DNA of 49,641 nt. Origin: Prevotella sp. (lineage in GTDB: Bacteria > Bacteroidota > Bacteroidia > Bacteroidales > Bacteroidaceae). The notes beneath the pieces are model-generated. The model saw nothing but the letters and a program-made list of their open reading frames with translations. It did no database searches and was not told the DNA's origin. The position numbers were made by a program, and so were the translations under genes. Below, piece by piece: positions 7,643 through 16,048 of this stretch (positions within the stretch are counted from its first letter, which is position 1; every line of letters starts with the position of its first letter). The stretch lies in assembly GCA_017470345.1 (NCBI GenBank), contig JAFUEP010000043.1, positions 1 through 49,641 of the forward strand. Reading direction: 5' to 3'.

Positions 7643-8977
7643 TCACAGCAGCGGGGGCAGCTCATAGAGCCGCATGCTGTTGCTGCCCTTGATGAGGATG
7701 AGCCGGCCCTCGGGCTGCTCCTGGGCGATGGCCGCCTTGACGTCGTCAGCGGAGTCGAAGTGGCGGAAGTGGTTGTCAGTCTTGGCAAACTCCTGTCCTA
7801 CGAGCCATACGTCGCTCAGGTCCTCCATCGTCTCGATGTAGTTGACGACGCCCTGGTGCTCCTCCTGGCTGGTGGGGCCCAGCTCGCGCATGTCGCCCAG
7901 GATGAGCATCTTGCGCTGTGCGGGAATCTGCGAGAAGTTCTCCAGTGCAGCTTGCATCGACGAGGGGTTGGCGTTGTAGGCGTCGACGATGAGGCGGTTG
8001 TGCTCCGTCTCGGTCAGCTGCGAGCGGTTGTTGGTCGGGTGGTATTCCTCGAGGGCCTGGCAGATCATCTTGCGGTCGACGCCGAAGTTGATGCCCACGG
8101 CGATGGCGGCCAGCGCGTTGTAGATGTTGTAGGCGCCGACGAGCTGCGTCTGCACCTTATGCCACTTCTGCGAGGCGCCCTCCTGCTCGAGCTCCATCAG
8201 CGGCTTGCGCCAGCGGAAACGCAGGTACATCCCGCCCTCCATCACTTCGCCCGAGATGCACGAATACTGCTTCTCGGGGTCAGTGGAGTAGGGGGTGCAC
8301 CAGAGGTCGTCCGTCAGCATGTCGACCAGCTCGTCGCTGTCCGCATTGATGAAGACGAGGCCGTCCTGGCGCGAGCGGAGGTAGTCGTAGAGCTCGCCCT
8401 TCGTGCGGCAGACGCCCTCGAAGGAGCCGAAGCCCTGCAGGTGGGCGCGCCCCACGTTGGTGATCAGTCCGCACGTCGGCTCGGCCGTCTCGGCCAGGGT
8501 CTTGATGTCGCCGGGATGGCTGGCCCCCATCTCGATGATGGCGATCTCGTGTTCGGGGCGCAGGCGCAGCAGCGTCTTGGGCACGCCCACGTCGTTGTTC
8601 AGGTTGCCCTCCGTGGCCAGCACGTTGTATTTCTTCGAGAGCACGGCGCGGATGAGCTCCTTCGTCGTCGTCTTGCCGTTGGTGCCGGTGATGCCGATGA
8701 CGGGGATGTCGAACTGGCGGCGGTGCTCGCGGGCGATGTCCTTAAACGTCTGCAGCGTGTCGTCGACGAGGATGCAGCGCGGGTCGGAAGCCGCCACGGC
8801 CGCGTCGTCGACGATGGCCAGGGCGCAGCCCTTCGCCAGGGCCTGTGCGGCAAAGCGGTTGCCGTCGAACTTGTCGCCCTTGAGGGCCAGGAAGATAGAG
8901 CCTTCGGGGCTTTCGCGCGAGTCGGTCGTGATCGTCGGATGCTGGCGGTAGAGCTCGTAGAGTTGCTTGATGTCCAT
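7643..8977 (-). CDS. murF: UDP-N-acetylmuramoyl-tripeptide--D-alanyl-D-alanine ligase
   Basis: 444 aa, typical length. It adds D-Ala-D-Ala to the UDP-MurNAc-tripeptide in the cytoplasm, the last soluble step of the peptidoglycan monomer. N-terminal substrate domain (TTDSRESPEGSIFLALKG, 17-34), central ATPase with P-loop GITGTNGKTTTKE (about 98-110), the Mur-ligase strand AIIEMGASHPGDI, and C-terminal domain with DAYNANPSSM. D-Ala-D-Ala ligase (ddl) is also in this window at 43910. It has its own promoter. Confidence 0.95.
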   Translation of the reverse strand: MDIKQLYELYRQHPTITTDSRESPEGSIFLALKGDKFDGNRFAAQALAKGCALAIVDDAAVAASDPRCILVDDTLQTFKDIAREHRRQFDIPVIGITGTNGKTTTKELIRAVLSKKYNVLATEGNLNNDVGVPKTLLRLRPEHEIAIIEMGASHPGDIKTLAETAEPTCGLITNVGRAHLQGFGSFEGVCRTKGELYDYLRSRQDGLVFINADSDELVDMLTDDLWCTPYSTDPEKQYSCISGEVMEGGMYLRFRWRKPLMELEQEGASQKWHKVQTQLVGAYNIYNALAAIAVGINFGVDRKMICQALEEYHPTNNRSQLTETEHNRLIVDAYNANPSSMQAALENFSQIPAQRKMLILGDMRELGPTSQEEHQGVVNYIETMEDLSDVWLVGQEFAKTDNHFRHFDSADDVKAAIAQEQPEGRLILIKGSNSMRLYELPPLL

Positions 8978-9001
8978 AATCGTTGATTGCTAATTTGCCT
9001 G

Positions 9002-9033
9002 CAAAGTTACGCCTTATTTCTGGTTCGGGCAAA
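9002..9033 (-). promoter_or_regulatory. murF promoter
   Basis: On the minus strand TTTG (9030-9033), a 20-base spacer, then TAACTTTG (9002-9009). A full match to the Bacteroidetes consensus, 24 bases before the murF start at 8977. Confidence 0.75.
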
Positions 9034-9084
9034 TAAAAACTCATAAAAGTTCTGCATAAAACGGCTGGAAAGCCGCCTGACAAC

Positions 9085-9168
9085 TATTTTCACGTCGTGG
9101 TTTATTATTTTCAAGCCTTGAAAATATATTTCCAAGCCATGAAAATCTATTTTCAAGCCTTGAAAATA
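9085..9168. repeat. Array of four 21-bp dyad units (locus A)
   Basis: Four contiguous 21-bp units: 9085-9105, 9106-9126, 9127-9147, 9148-9168. Units 2-4 carry the palindrome core TTTTCAAGCCTTGAAAA (unit 3 has two changes). Unit 1 is degenerate with core CACGTCGTG. The array is followed by GTTTT. It lies between divergent murF and folP. Locus B at 41854-41937 has the same geometry with a different core. Confidence 0.85.
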
Positions 9169-9170
9169 GT

Positions 9171-9207
9171 TTTCGGGCGTTTTTTGTCGACAAATCGCCG
9201 CCCGAAA
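9171..9207. repeat. Hairpin after the locus A array
   Basis: Nine-bp stem TTTCGGGCG (9171-9179) / CGCCCGAAA (9199-9207). The loop contains TTTTTTG and the small palindrome TTGTCGACAA. It could terminate read-through toward folP; no T-run follows on the plus strand, so this is uncertain. Confidence 0.4.
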
Positions 9208-9283
9208 TCTGCATTTGCTCCGATTTGACCCTTAAATTTGAAAAAAATACCGCCGGCAGACGGATTGTGTCGCGAAGATTTTG

Positions 9284-9291
9284 TAACTTTG
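9284..9291 (+). promoter_or_regulatory. -7 element of folP
   Basis: TAACTTTG, ending 9 bases before the folP ATG at 9301. Transcription would begin only a few bases before the start codon, giving a leaderless or nearly leaderless mRNA. It also rules out the TTG-initiated longer frame from 9225. Confidence 0.6.
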
Positions 9292-9300
9292 TCCGCTGTA

Positions 9301-10088
9301 TGGACTACACATTGAACATCCGGGGCCGACTGCTGGACCTCAGCGAGCCCCTCGTCATGGGCATCCTCAACGCCACGCCCGACTCCTTCTTCGCCTCCAG
9401 CCGACAGCTGACGGAGGCCGACATCGCCCGCCGCGCCAACCAGATCATCGCGGAGGGCGGACGCATCATCGACGTGGGCGCCTGCTCCACGCGGCCGGGC
9501 TCCGAGCCCGTCAGCGAGGCGGACGAGGCGGACCGCCTCAGGCGCGCCCTCACCGTCGTTCGGCGCGAGCAGCCCGATGCCGTCGTCTCCGTCGACACGT
9601 TCCGCCCCGACGTGGCCCGCATGGCCGTCGAGGAGCTGGGAGCCGACATCGTCAACGACGTCAGCGAGGGCTCGGAAGCCATGTTCCGGATGGTCAGCCG
9701 CCTGCGCGTGCCTTACGTCATGATGTCCGTGCAGCCCGACCTGCGCCAGACGCTCCTCGCCTTCGCCCGCAAGGTGCAGCAGCTGCGCTCCATGGGCCAG
9801 AAAGACATCATCCTCGACCCCGGCTTCGGCTTCGGCAAGTCGCTTCAGGAGAACTATCGCCTCATGGCCGAGATGGAGCGCCTCGAGGTCATGGGCCTCC
9901 CCCTGCTCGTCGGCGTCTCCCGTAAGTCGATGATATACAAGCTATTGAATTCGACGCCCGATGACTGTCTCAATGGTACAACGGTGCTCAACACCATCGC
10001 CCTGATGAAAGGCGCCTCAATTCTCCGCGTCCACGATGTCGCTCCTGCCTGCGAGGCAGTCAGGATATGGAGGAAGGTTGAAGGTTGA
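9301..10088 (+). CDS. folP: Dihydropteroate synthase
   Basis: 262 aa TIM-barrel enzyme joining p-aminobenzoate to dihydropterin pyrophosphate in folate synthesis, cytoplasmic. Signatures: LVMGILNATPDSF (17-29), the loop DVGACSTRPGSEPVSEADE, VSVDTFRPDVA, DIVNDVSEG, ILDPGFGFGKS and GVSRKSMIYKLL with the pterin/phosphate-binding Lys and Arg, ending RVHDVAPACEA. The start is set by the promoter at 9284-9291. Its last codons (KVEG, stop) are already made of the GGTTGAA repeat of the cassette that follows. cdaA, its usual neighbour in Bacteroidetes, comes after the cassette. Confidence 0.95.
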
Positions 10089-10648
10089 AGGATGATGTGT
10101 GCGCTTCGCGCAGGTTGAAGGAGGAAGTATGAAGGTGGAGGGTTGAAGGTGGAGGGTTGAAGGAGACTGGAACATTAATTATCTAAAAATATATAAGTAT
10201 AACTATGAGTGATTTTGGTGATGTGATGCAGGACAAGTGCTTGAATTTTGCAATTCGAGTGGTCAATCTGTGCCAGTTTCTCAACGACGAAAAGAAAGAA
10301 TTCAAAATCGCTGACCAACTCTATCGCAGTGGGACCAGCATTGGTGCGAACTATGCCGAGGCCCAGTGCGCCATCAGCCATAACGACTTCATTGCCAAGG
10401 TGTATATCTCGCTAAAGGAGTGCAACGAATCCCTCTACTGGCTCCAACTGCTACATAAAACCGGGAAACTGACCAAGCAGCAGTTTGAATCAATCTATGC
10501 CGATGCAGAAGAGCTGAAGCGAATGCTCATCTCAATCACGAAATCAGCACGTCAAAAGGCTTCTTCCGTCAGCCCCTAATCCTTCAACCCTCAACCTTCA
10601 ACCTCGGCGAAGCCGATACCTCAACCTTCAACCCTCATCCCTCATCCC
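10075..10648 (+). mobile_element. Cassette 1: inverted-repeat-flanked four-helix-bundle gene between folP and cdaA
   Basis: The left arm (about 10075-10167) consists of GGTTGAA-type heptamers. The right arm (about 10576-10648) is the inverted counterpart (CTTCAACC-type). Each arm carries a small GC hairpin at a matching place (TGCGCTTCGCGCA left, TCGGCGAAGCCGA right). The left arm begins on the folP stop codon, and the right arm ends about 8 bases before the cdaA ATG. The 4HB stop codon lies in the inner edge CTAATCC of the right arm. The only gene inside points the same way as the host genes. Confidence 0.75.
10205..10579 (+). CDS. Four-helix-bundle protein (23S rRNA IVS / S23 family)
   Basis: 124 aa, all alpha. 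Family hallmark RSGTSIGANYAEAQ (about 42-55), then SLKECNESLYWLQLL and a final helix EELKRMLISITKSA. This family is known from open reading frames in 23S rRNA intervening sequences, and its Avd relatives serve diversity-generating retroelements; no reverse transcriptase or template/variable repeats occur here. One of four paralogues in this window (others at 37656, 39223, 44959). Basic, so nucleic-acid binding is likely but unproven. Confidence 0.9.
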   Translation: MSDFGDVMQDKCLNFAIRVVNLCQFLNDEKKEFKIADQLYRSGTSIGANYAEAQCAISHNDFIAKVYISLKECNESLYWLQLLHKTGKLTKQQFESIYADAEELKRMLISITKSARQKASSVSP

Positions 10649-10655
10649 TTAAACT

Positions 10656-11432
10656 ATGATTAGTTTTGGCATAAAAGACTTCATCGATATCCTGCTGGTG
10701 GCCATGATGCTCTACTACATCTACCGGCTGATGCGCGAGACCCGCTCGCTCAACATCTTCGTGGGCATCATGATCTTCATCGTCGTATGGATATTCATGT
10801 CGCAGGTGCTCGAGATGCGCCTCATGGGCACCATCCTCGATAAACTCGTCTCCGTCGGCGCCATCGCCCTCATCATCCTCTTCCAGGAGGACATCCGCCG
10901 GTTCCTATATAATATAGGTACGCGACAGGGCGTCAGCCGCATGATCCACTTCTTCGTGCCACAGCGCCTGGGCAACGTCAGCCGCGAGCAGCTCAAGCGC
11001 GACATCATGCCCGTCGTCATGGCCTGCATGTCGATGTCGAAGCAGAAGGTCGGCGCCCTCATCGTTTGGGAGCGGTCGCAGAGCCTGCAGGACATCGTGG
11101 CCACGGGCGACGTCGTCGACGCGGCCATCAACCAGCGGCTCATCGAGAACATCTTCTTCAAGAACTCGCCCCTGCACGACGGCGCCATGATCATCCACGA
11201 CCACCGCATCCGCGCCGCCGGCTGCATCCTCCCCGTCAGCCACGACCTCAGCATCCCCAAGGAACTGGGCCTGCGCCATCGCGCCGCCCTCGGCATGAGC
11301 CAGGAGAGCGACGCCCTCTGCATCATCGTCTCCGAGGAGACGGGCGCCATCAGCGTCGCCCGCGGCGGCGACTTCCGCCTGCGCCTCTCGGCCGAGGAAC
11401 TCGAGTCGGTGCTGACCGAGGAACTGGGGTGA
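10656..11432 (+). CDS. cdaA: Diadenylate cyclase (c-di-AMP synthase), CdaA type
   Basis: 258 aa. N-terminal membrane part with about three hydrophobic segments (residues 1-75: FIDILLVAMMLYYIYRLM, IFVGIMIFIVVWIFMS, LVSVGAIALIILFQ). The DAC domain (about 90-240) carries the active-site motifs DGAMIIHDHRI and RHRAALG. It makes c-di-AMP from two ATP at the inner membrane; c-di-AMP controls potassium and cell-wall homeostasis. The cassette repeat now ends directly before its start codon. Confidence 0.93.
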   Translation: MISFGIKDFIDILLVAMMLYYIYRLMRETRSLNIFVGIMIFIVVWIFMSQVLEMRLMGTILDKLVSVGAIALIILFQEDIRRFLYNIGTRQGVSRMIHFFVPQRLGNVSREQLKRDIMPVVMACMSMSKQKVGALIVWERSQSLQDIVATGDVVDAAINQRLIENIFFKNSPLHDGAMIIHDHRIRAAGCILPVSHDLSIPKELGLRHRAALGMSQESDALCIIVSEETGAISVARGGDFRLRLSAEELESVLTEELG

Positions 11433-11453
11433 AGACAATTTATCTGAGATGTG

Positions 11454-13103
11454 ATGAAATGGGCTAATATTGTTATCACTTTACTTGTTTTGCCTTTCTT
11501 GCTGCCACAACGGCTGGTCTGTCAAGAGTATAAGACCACACAGCAAGCACTGTGGAAACAGATGTCGATGAGACAGCTGCAGAGTTTGTCAGATGACTAT
11601 TACTACAAGCGGGATATGCTCGACAGTGCATTGCTGGGCTACTCCATTCTGGCCAATGCCTGTTTTGAACGCAAACTGGAGGGCGACGATCTGGGTATGA
11701 GCACCTATGGCAACTATATGCTGGGTGTGTTCTATTCAGAAAAGCTTCAGGACTACCCAAAAGCAATGGGCTACTTCCTTCAGGCTAACGACATGGCCGA
11801 ACAGGCCGGTTTCAAGCATATTGGCGCACACATCAAGCAGGATATCGCCAATATTGAGCACATCTACCAATTGATGACCAATTTGGGTAACGACACCCTC
11901 TCACTTCAGCGGCAGAAGGAAGTTTTCAAGGCTGCTTACGAAGCCAGGGAGTGGGATGCCTTTGTGCCTGCCTTTGCCAACATGCTCTCTGACGCCACCG
12001 CCACGTCGACGACCACTGGACTGGAAGAGGAAATTGAACTTTTCCTGAAAGCGGAAATACCCGACACCACGCATGGTTTGCACTTTGCTCGGAAAACCAT
12101 GGAAGCCTATCGGTCGATATGTAGTGAAGACTACGAGCATGCCCTGCAATGCTTCACCGAACTGACTCACTACACCGAAAGCAATTGTTATAAACACAAA
12201 CAGTACGGGCAGATGGCTCTGCGCAACAAACTTAATTTGTACTACAGGCTAAACCGTACAGAGGATGCTCTGGCCCTGATGGATACTATCATAGAGGTAG
12301 GCAAGCGCGATAATGACCATGAAGCCCTGTTCAACTCCTTCTTGCGCTTGTTTCAGTACTATGACAAGATTGGCGACACCATTGCGGCAAAGGAGTACAT
12401 GCTGCTGACTTACATTGAGAAAGATAATCTGATGCAGGGCAGCAACATTAAGGACGTAGGGCTCGTGAAGTTTGCCCACAAGCTGCATAGGGCTAACGAG
12501 GAAATCAGACTGTTGGCCTACAAGCGCCGCATGCAGCAGCGCGTGCTTTGGAGTGTGGTGGCTTTCGCTGTCATCGTCATCGGCTTTGCGCTGGCGCTCT
12601 GCTACAACTACCGTCAGGTGAAGCGCAAGAACCGTGAGCTCTACCAGAGAAACCTCGACTTGCTGGCTTCTGACGACGAAAAACACTTACTTCTGTCAAA
12701 AGCCAGGAAGCAGAACGTGACGGATGAGAACACCCCCGGCATGACAGACGATGCCCGGCGGCAAGATCTGTTACTCAGTATCATCACCGTCATGGAAAGC
12801 AGCGAAGAGGTCTACACTGACTCTTTCACGCTCGACCGTTTGTCCGAACTCGTAGGCGAGCGGCCCTATCTCGTCTCGCAGGTCATCAATGAGCAACGCC
12901 ATTGCAACTTCTATGCGCTGCTCGGCGAGTATCGTGTCAAAGAGGCCTGTCGCCGGCTTAACGATCACGAACACTACGGACAACTCACCATCGAGGCCAT
13001 CGCTCAGAGCGTAGGTTTCAAAAGCCGCAGCAACTTTGTCACTACGTTCAAGAAGTTCACGGGACTGACACCCTCGGTATACCAACGAATGGGACGCAAA
13101 TAG
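11454..13103 (+). CDS. Membrane-anchored AraC-type regulator with TPR sensor
   Basis: 549 aa. The frame opens one codon earlier with GTG; ATG at 11454 is preferred. Hydrophobic start/signal (ANIVITLLVLPFLLPQRLVC), a periplasmic helical-repeat region (about 25-350, TPR-like), one membrane segment (about 363-385, VVAFAVIVIGFALALCYNY), a basic and coiled linker, and a C-terminal AraC/XylS helix-turn-helix domain (about 437-545, with YLVSQVINEQRHCNFYALL and IAQSVGFKSRSNFVTTFKKF). Such one-protein transducers are common in Bacteroidetes. The next gene, a secreted protein with its own promoter, is the obvious candidate target (inference). Confidence 0.85.
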   Translation: MKWANIVITLLVLPFLLPQRLVCQEYKTTQQALWKQMSMRQLQSLSDDYYYKRDMLDSALLGYSILANACFERKLEGDDLGMSTYGNYMLGVFYSEKLQDYPKAMGYFLQANDMAEQAGFKHIGAHIKQDIANIEHIYQLMTNLGNDTLSLQRQKEVFKAAYEAREWDAFVPAFANMLSDATATSTTTGLEEEIELFLKAEIPDTTHGLHFARKTMEAYRSICSEDYEHALQCFTELTHYTESNCYKHKQYGQMALRNKLNLYYRLNRTEDALALMDTIIEVGKRDNDHEALFNSFLRLFQYYDKIGDTIAAKEYMLLTYIEKDNLMQGSNIKDVGLVKFAHKLHRANEEIRLLAYKRRMQQRVLWSVVAFAVIVIGFALALCYNYRQVKRKNRELYQRNLDLLASDDEKHLLLSKARKQNVTDENTPGMTDDARRQDLLLSIITVMESSEEVYTDSFTLDRLSELVGERPYLVSQVINEQRHCNFYALLGEYRVKEACRRLNDHEHYGQLTIEAIAQSVGFKSRSNFVTTFKKFTGLTPSVYQRMGRK

Positions 13104-13178
13104 CGTGTTTTTTGTACTTTTAGGCTTAAAAGAACAAAGCGGTGGAAGAAGTCACCCCTACCGACTGATATTTTTTTA

Positions 13179-13186
13179 TACTTTTG
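13179..13186 (+). promoter_or_regulatory. -7 element of the secreted-protein gene
   Basis: TACTTTTG, 42 bases before the start at 13229, after the AraC-type gene. No -33 TTTG at standard spacing, which would suit an activator-dependent promoter. Confidence 0.5.
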
Positions 13187-13228
13187 CGGTGTCAATTCAT
13201 ATTATTAACACCCTAAAAAAAGTAATCC

Positions 13229-15394
13229 ATGAAAAAGTTTAAACGAACATTGGCTACGGCCGTCTTGACGTCACTGTGTGCTATGCTGCAGGCTCAGACG
13301 CTAATTGTTGAAAACCACACGCGAGAAGCTGGTGAGACGGCACTGCAAGTCCCTGACATGAAAGACTATAGGCTCGTGCGTGAACAGGGCAACCGCAAAA
13401 CGTATGTACCTGCCAGCCAAAAGCCACGTCCGGCGGAGGTTGGCACCGTTACCGTGACCTGCCAGATGGAGGCTCACGAAACCGAACTCGAATACAGCCC
13501 TGACATGGTCACGGTCATTAGCAATGGCCTCAACAGTGAGATTGACGGGGAGGAAGGCTCGGTAGTGCTCACCCTGCCAAAAGGCTGCTACGACTTTCTG
13601 ACACATGCATACCGCACCGATGGCGCCATGGCGTTGGTCCTCAAGGAACAAATAGATGTCAACACCGACACCACGTTGGTCTTCAACCTTGACGACGCCA
13701 CCATCCCCTACAGCACAAAGACCTATAAGCCGAACGGCGAACTGTGCGAGGTGGATGTGATGAGGCTCTATTACGGTGAACGCGACGATGAGGTAGTGAC
13801 GCCAGGCAATGTGCAAAACATAAGTGGCTTCACCTCGCTTGTCAGTAAGGAAGAAGGAGATGTCTTTGGATTGATCTATTCGAGGAGCTTCTGCGAAGCC
13901 GACTCCAGAGACGAAAGCTATAGCAACATTATCTTCATGAACCCCATCAGCGACAGATACCGCTTTGTCGACGCTCGCCTTGTCATCGACGATGAAGCCA
14001 ACACATGGTATGTGGTCAAAAGCGAAAACAAGTCGATGGCTGAGCAGACGCTGAGCAACACCCCCGACCTCTTTGTAGAACTGGAGCAACAATTTGAAGA
14101 TACACCCGGCGGCAACTTCGACAAGGGTAATCACAGTTTCCTGATGCTCCGTGCTGCCGTCAAAAACAAGGAGGTTCCCATAGCCTACACGATGCCCAAG
14201 TTCAGTTCTGCCCGTGGCTCGATGAAAGCCTTTATCGATGCTCCGAAGAACACCGACGACAGTTCCGCGCATATCGACATCTATACTTACATGTGCTACG
14301 CCGACCATGAAAGAGCCGACACCACCGTCTTCGAATGGTACGACGAAAACGGACAACTGCAACGGTTCGAGGCCATCAACTATATTGTTCAGAGGACAGA
14401 ATCGAACCCCATCGTGCAGACGGGCAGCTCTTTACGAAGCATTTGCTCAGGGCGTGCCCTATACGACCCCCGCAATATTGGCTTGCCCATCACAGAATAT
14501 CCAGCATTCTCGTTCGGTCTGGACCAACAGCGCCAGCCTTTGGGGAGCGGGTGCCCGGTCAACGTGGTGCAAGTGTACAACGGCCTGATAGGCAACGTCT
14601 CGCGCCTAGAGTCCTATTTCATCGGTCGTCACGGAGAGTGGCGGATGGTCGACAATCTAAGATCGAAGGTCAACATGAAATACGATGGTGAGACGGTAGG
14701 AGAGGGAACCATGAACTCTGTAGGATACGAAGTACCAGGAGAGCATGAAGGAGGGTTGTTTGAAGTGACAATCACTGACTCTAACGTGCTTGTAGACGGT
14801 CTTGCCGGACAGAACGTCACCACCATGGCCTATCGCCACGGCCTGGACGACTGGACACCGCCTGTGCTGCAGATGTTGCAATTCCGCAGTATCGACGACA
14901 ACGTGACCGACCGTTTCTCGCAGCCTGCCGACGGTCTGCTGACGTTTGCGGGTGGCGACTTCTATGTGTCGGCAAACGAAAGTTATCCCGTGTTCGACGT
15001 CAATGCCCAGGTGGCAGAAGTGTGGTATGCACCTTATGGCACGGTCAACTGGACAACCCTCGAGGTTGAGGAGGTTCCCGAAAACTTCTTCATGCCTGGC
15101 TTCGGTTACTTCTACCGTGGTGCTTTAGCCAACGTGCAGGGCTCGGCTGAGAATGGTTGGTTCGACCTGAAGATACGCCTCACTGACGCCGTCGGCAATT
15201 GGCAGGAGCAGATTATCAGCCCTGCATTCCGCATCGACGAACTTGTGGCCACGGGCATCGAGGATGTGAGGTGCGAGTCGGCTGATTCTGGGAAACACTT
15301 CTACTCCATTGACGGCAAACAACTAAGTCATCCCCAGCCGGGGCTCAACGTGGTGAAGGCATCCGACGGCTCGGTGCGCAAGATAATATGGTGA
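13229..15394 (+). CDS. Large secreted protein of unknown function with Prevotella-type C-terminal tail
   Basis: 721 aa. Signal peptide (MKKFKRTLATAVLTSLCAML, then QAQ). Mostly beta-strand sequence with no recognised catalytic site. Residues about 560-680 (VWYAPYGTVNWTTLEVEEV, LKIRLTDAVGNWQEQ) look like an Ig/fibronectin-like sandwich of the kind following subtilisin-like proteases in this group. The C-terminus FYSIDGKQLSHPQPGLNVVK then RKIIW is a version of the 'YDLQGR...GVYV...RKI' tail also found on the CotH and Cthe_2159-like proteins here. Protease or adhesin accessory roles are both possible. Confidence 0.75.
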   Translation: MKKFKRTLATAVLTSLCAMLQAQTLIVENHTREAGETALQVPDMKDYRLVREQGNRKTYVPASQKPRPAEVGTVTVTCQMEAHETELEYSPDMVTVISNGLNSEIDGEEGSVVLTLPKGCYDFLTHAYRTDGAMALVLKEQIDVNTDTTLVFNLDDATIPYSTKTYKPNGELCEVDVMRLYYGERDDEVVTPGNVQNISGFTSLVSKEEGDVFGLIYSRSFCEADSRDESYSNIIFMNPISDRYRFVDARLVIDDEANTWYVVKSENKSMAEQTLSNTPDLFVELEQQFEDTPGGNFDKGNHSFLMLRAAVKNKEVPIAYTMPKFSSARGSMKAFIDAPKNTDDSSAHIDIYTYMCYADHERADTTVFEWYDENGQLQRFEAINYIVQRTESNPIVQTGSSLRSICSGRALYDPRNIGLPITEYPAFSFGLDQQRQPLGSGCPVNVVQVYNGLIGNVSRLESYFIGRHGEWRMVDNLRSKVNMKYDGETVGEGTMNSVGYEVPGEHEGGLFEVTITDSNVLVDGLAGQNVTTMAYRHGLDDWTPPVLQMLQFRSIDDNVTDRFSQPADGLLTFAGGDFYVSANESYPVFDVNAQVAEVWYAPYGTVNWTTLEVEEVPENFFMPGFGYFYRGALANVQGSAENGWFDLKIRLTDAVGNWQEQIISPAFRIDELVATGIEDVRCESADSGKHFYSIDGKQLSHPQPGLNVVKASDGSVRKIIW

Positions 15395-15447
15395 AATAGT
15401 CAGGGAAAAAGACATTTTTGGCATACTTTTACCTCATAATACTTAAA

Positions 15448-15485
15448 AATATCCGAAGGCTTACACGTCGTTCGGATATTTTTTT
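15448..15485 (+). terminator. Intrinsic terminator, copy of the one before pta
   Basis: Stem AATATCCGAA (15448-15457) / TTCGGATATT (15471-15480) and a T-run. It ends the secreted-protein transcript and is part of the duplicated pta leader. Confidence 0.7.
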
Positions 15486-15486
15486 G

Positions 15487-15494
15487 TACTTTTG
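15487..15494 (+). promoter_or_regulatory. -7 element of the duplicated pta leader
   Basis: TACTTTTG, equivalent to TAATTTTG at 19569-19576 before intact pta. Probably still active, and would transcribe the pta fragment. Confidence 0.5.
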
Positions 15495-15532
15495 CAGGCA
15501 TATTACTTTTAACATCATCAACAAAACAAACT

Positions 15533-15628
15533 ATGGGTTTAATTGAACAAATCATAGCGCGTGCGAAGTTGAGCAAGCAGCGCATCGTGCTCCCCGCACT
15601 CAGCGGCGTAGCCAAACGAATGGTTTGA
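15533..15628 (+). pseudogene. Truncated pta 5' fragment
   Basis: ATG then GLIEQIIARAKLSKQRIVLP identical in pattern to the N-terminus of intact pta at 19615 (two substitutions), then ten unrelated codons and TGA. It is a partial duplication, not a functional enzyme. A 31-aa peptide could be made from the retained promoter and start. Confidence 0.85.
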
Positions 15629-15649
15629 CGCTTCAAATGTCAGGTTTTA

Positions 15650-16048
15650 TTACAGCAACGCGTCTATCTCCTTTATGAATTGCTGGGCTTTTGGATAGAG
15701 TTCGTCAACTTCCTCGCGAGTAGAATATACAAACTCATCATAGTCTCCTCGTTGCCTACTGTCAAACAAATTAGCGAAGGCCCGGCCACTTTCTTTTGAA
15801 ATGAGTCCGGTTGAAACAAAATGCATGCCAAGCATGGTCTTTACGCCAGCGTGTGTCGATGCAGAAATATGGTGCTTTGTCAAGAGCGCAACAGCTGCGT
15901 AATAGCAAGCATAATACAGACGGTTGACGGCAGTATTGTAGTAGCCTTGTTCCCGTAGGTAGGGAATTTCTGCAAGCGTCTCATGAGCACGCTCTTGGCG
16001 ATAACGTGACAGAGCTTCGTAGTTTTCGTCTGTAAGTTCAGTGTTCAT
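15650..16048 (-). CDS. HEPN-domain protein of a HEPN/MNT pair
   Basis: 132 aa, all alpha. HEPN family signs: RERAHETLAEIPYLREQGYY then NRLYYACYYAAVALL (about 40-56) and the end helix DSRQRGDYDEFVYSTREEV. It overlaps the nucleotidyltransferase gene by 4 bases (ATGA). Such pairs act as toxin-antitoxin or phage-defence modules, with the HEPN protein as the RNase and the MNT protein as an adenylyltransferase antidote. The classic RX4-6H RNase motif is not evident in this copy, so enzymatic activity is uncertain. Confidence 0.85.
   Translation of the reverse strand: MNTELTDENYEALSRYRQERAHETLAEIPYLREQGYYNTAVNRLYYACYYAAVALLTKHHISASTHAGVKTMLGMHFVSTGLISKESGRAFANLFDSRQRGDYDEFVYSTREEVDELYPKAQQFIKEIDALL

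Larger units (their letters stand above)
15448..15595 (+). repeat. Direct repeat: duplicated pta leader and first 21 codons (copy 1)
   Basis: 148 bases matching 19531-19677: terminator hairpin, promoter element and the first 21 codons of pta. The arms of the hairpin and the coding part are nearly identical; loop and leader differ at scattered places. The match stops abruptly after CTCCCC. Confidence 0.9.

Noticed and set aside
9085-9168. Possible CRISPR array
   Set aside because: Units are contiguous palindromes of 21 bp without spacers, and no cas genes are present.
9225-9300. N-terminal extension of folP from TTG 9225
   Set aside because: It includes the promoter element; homology begins at the ATG at 9301.
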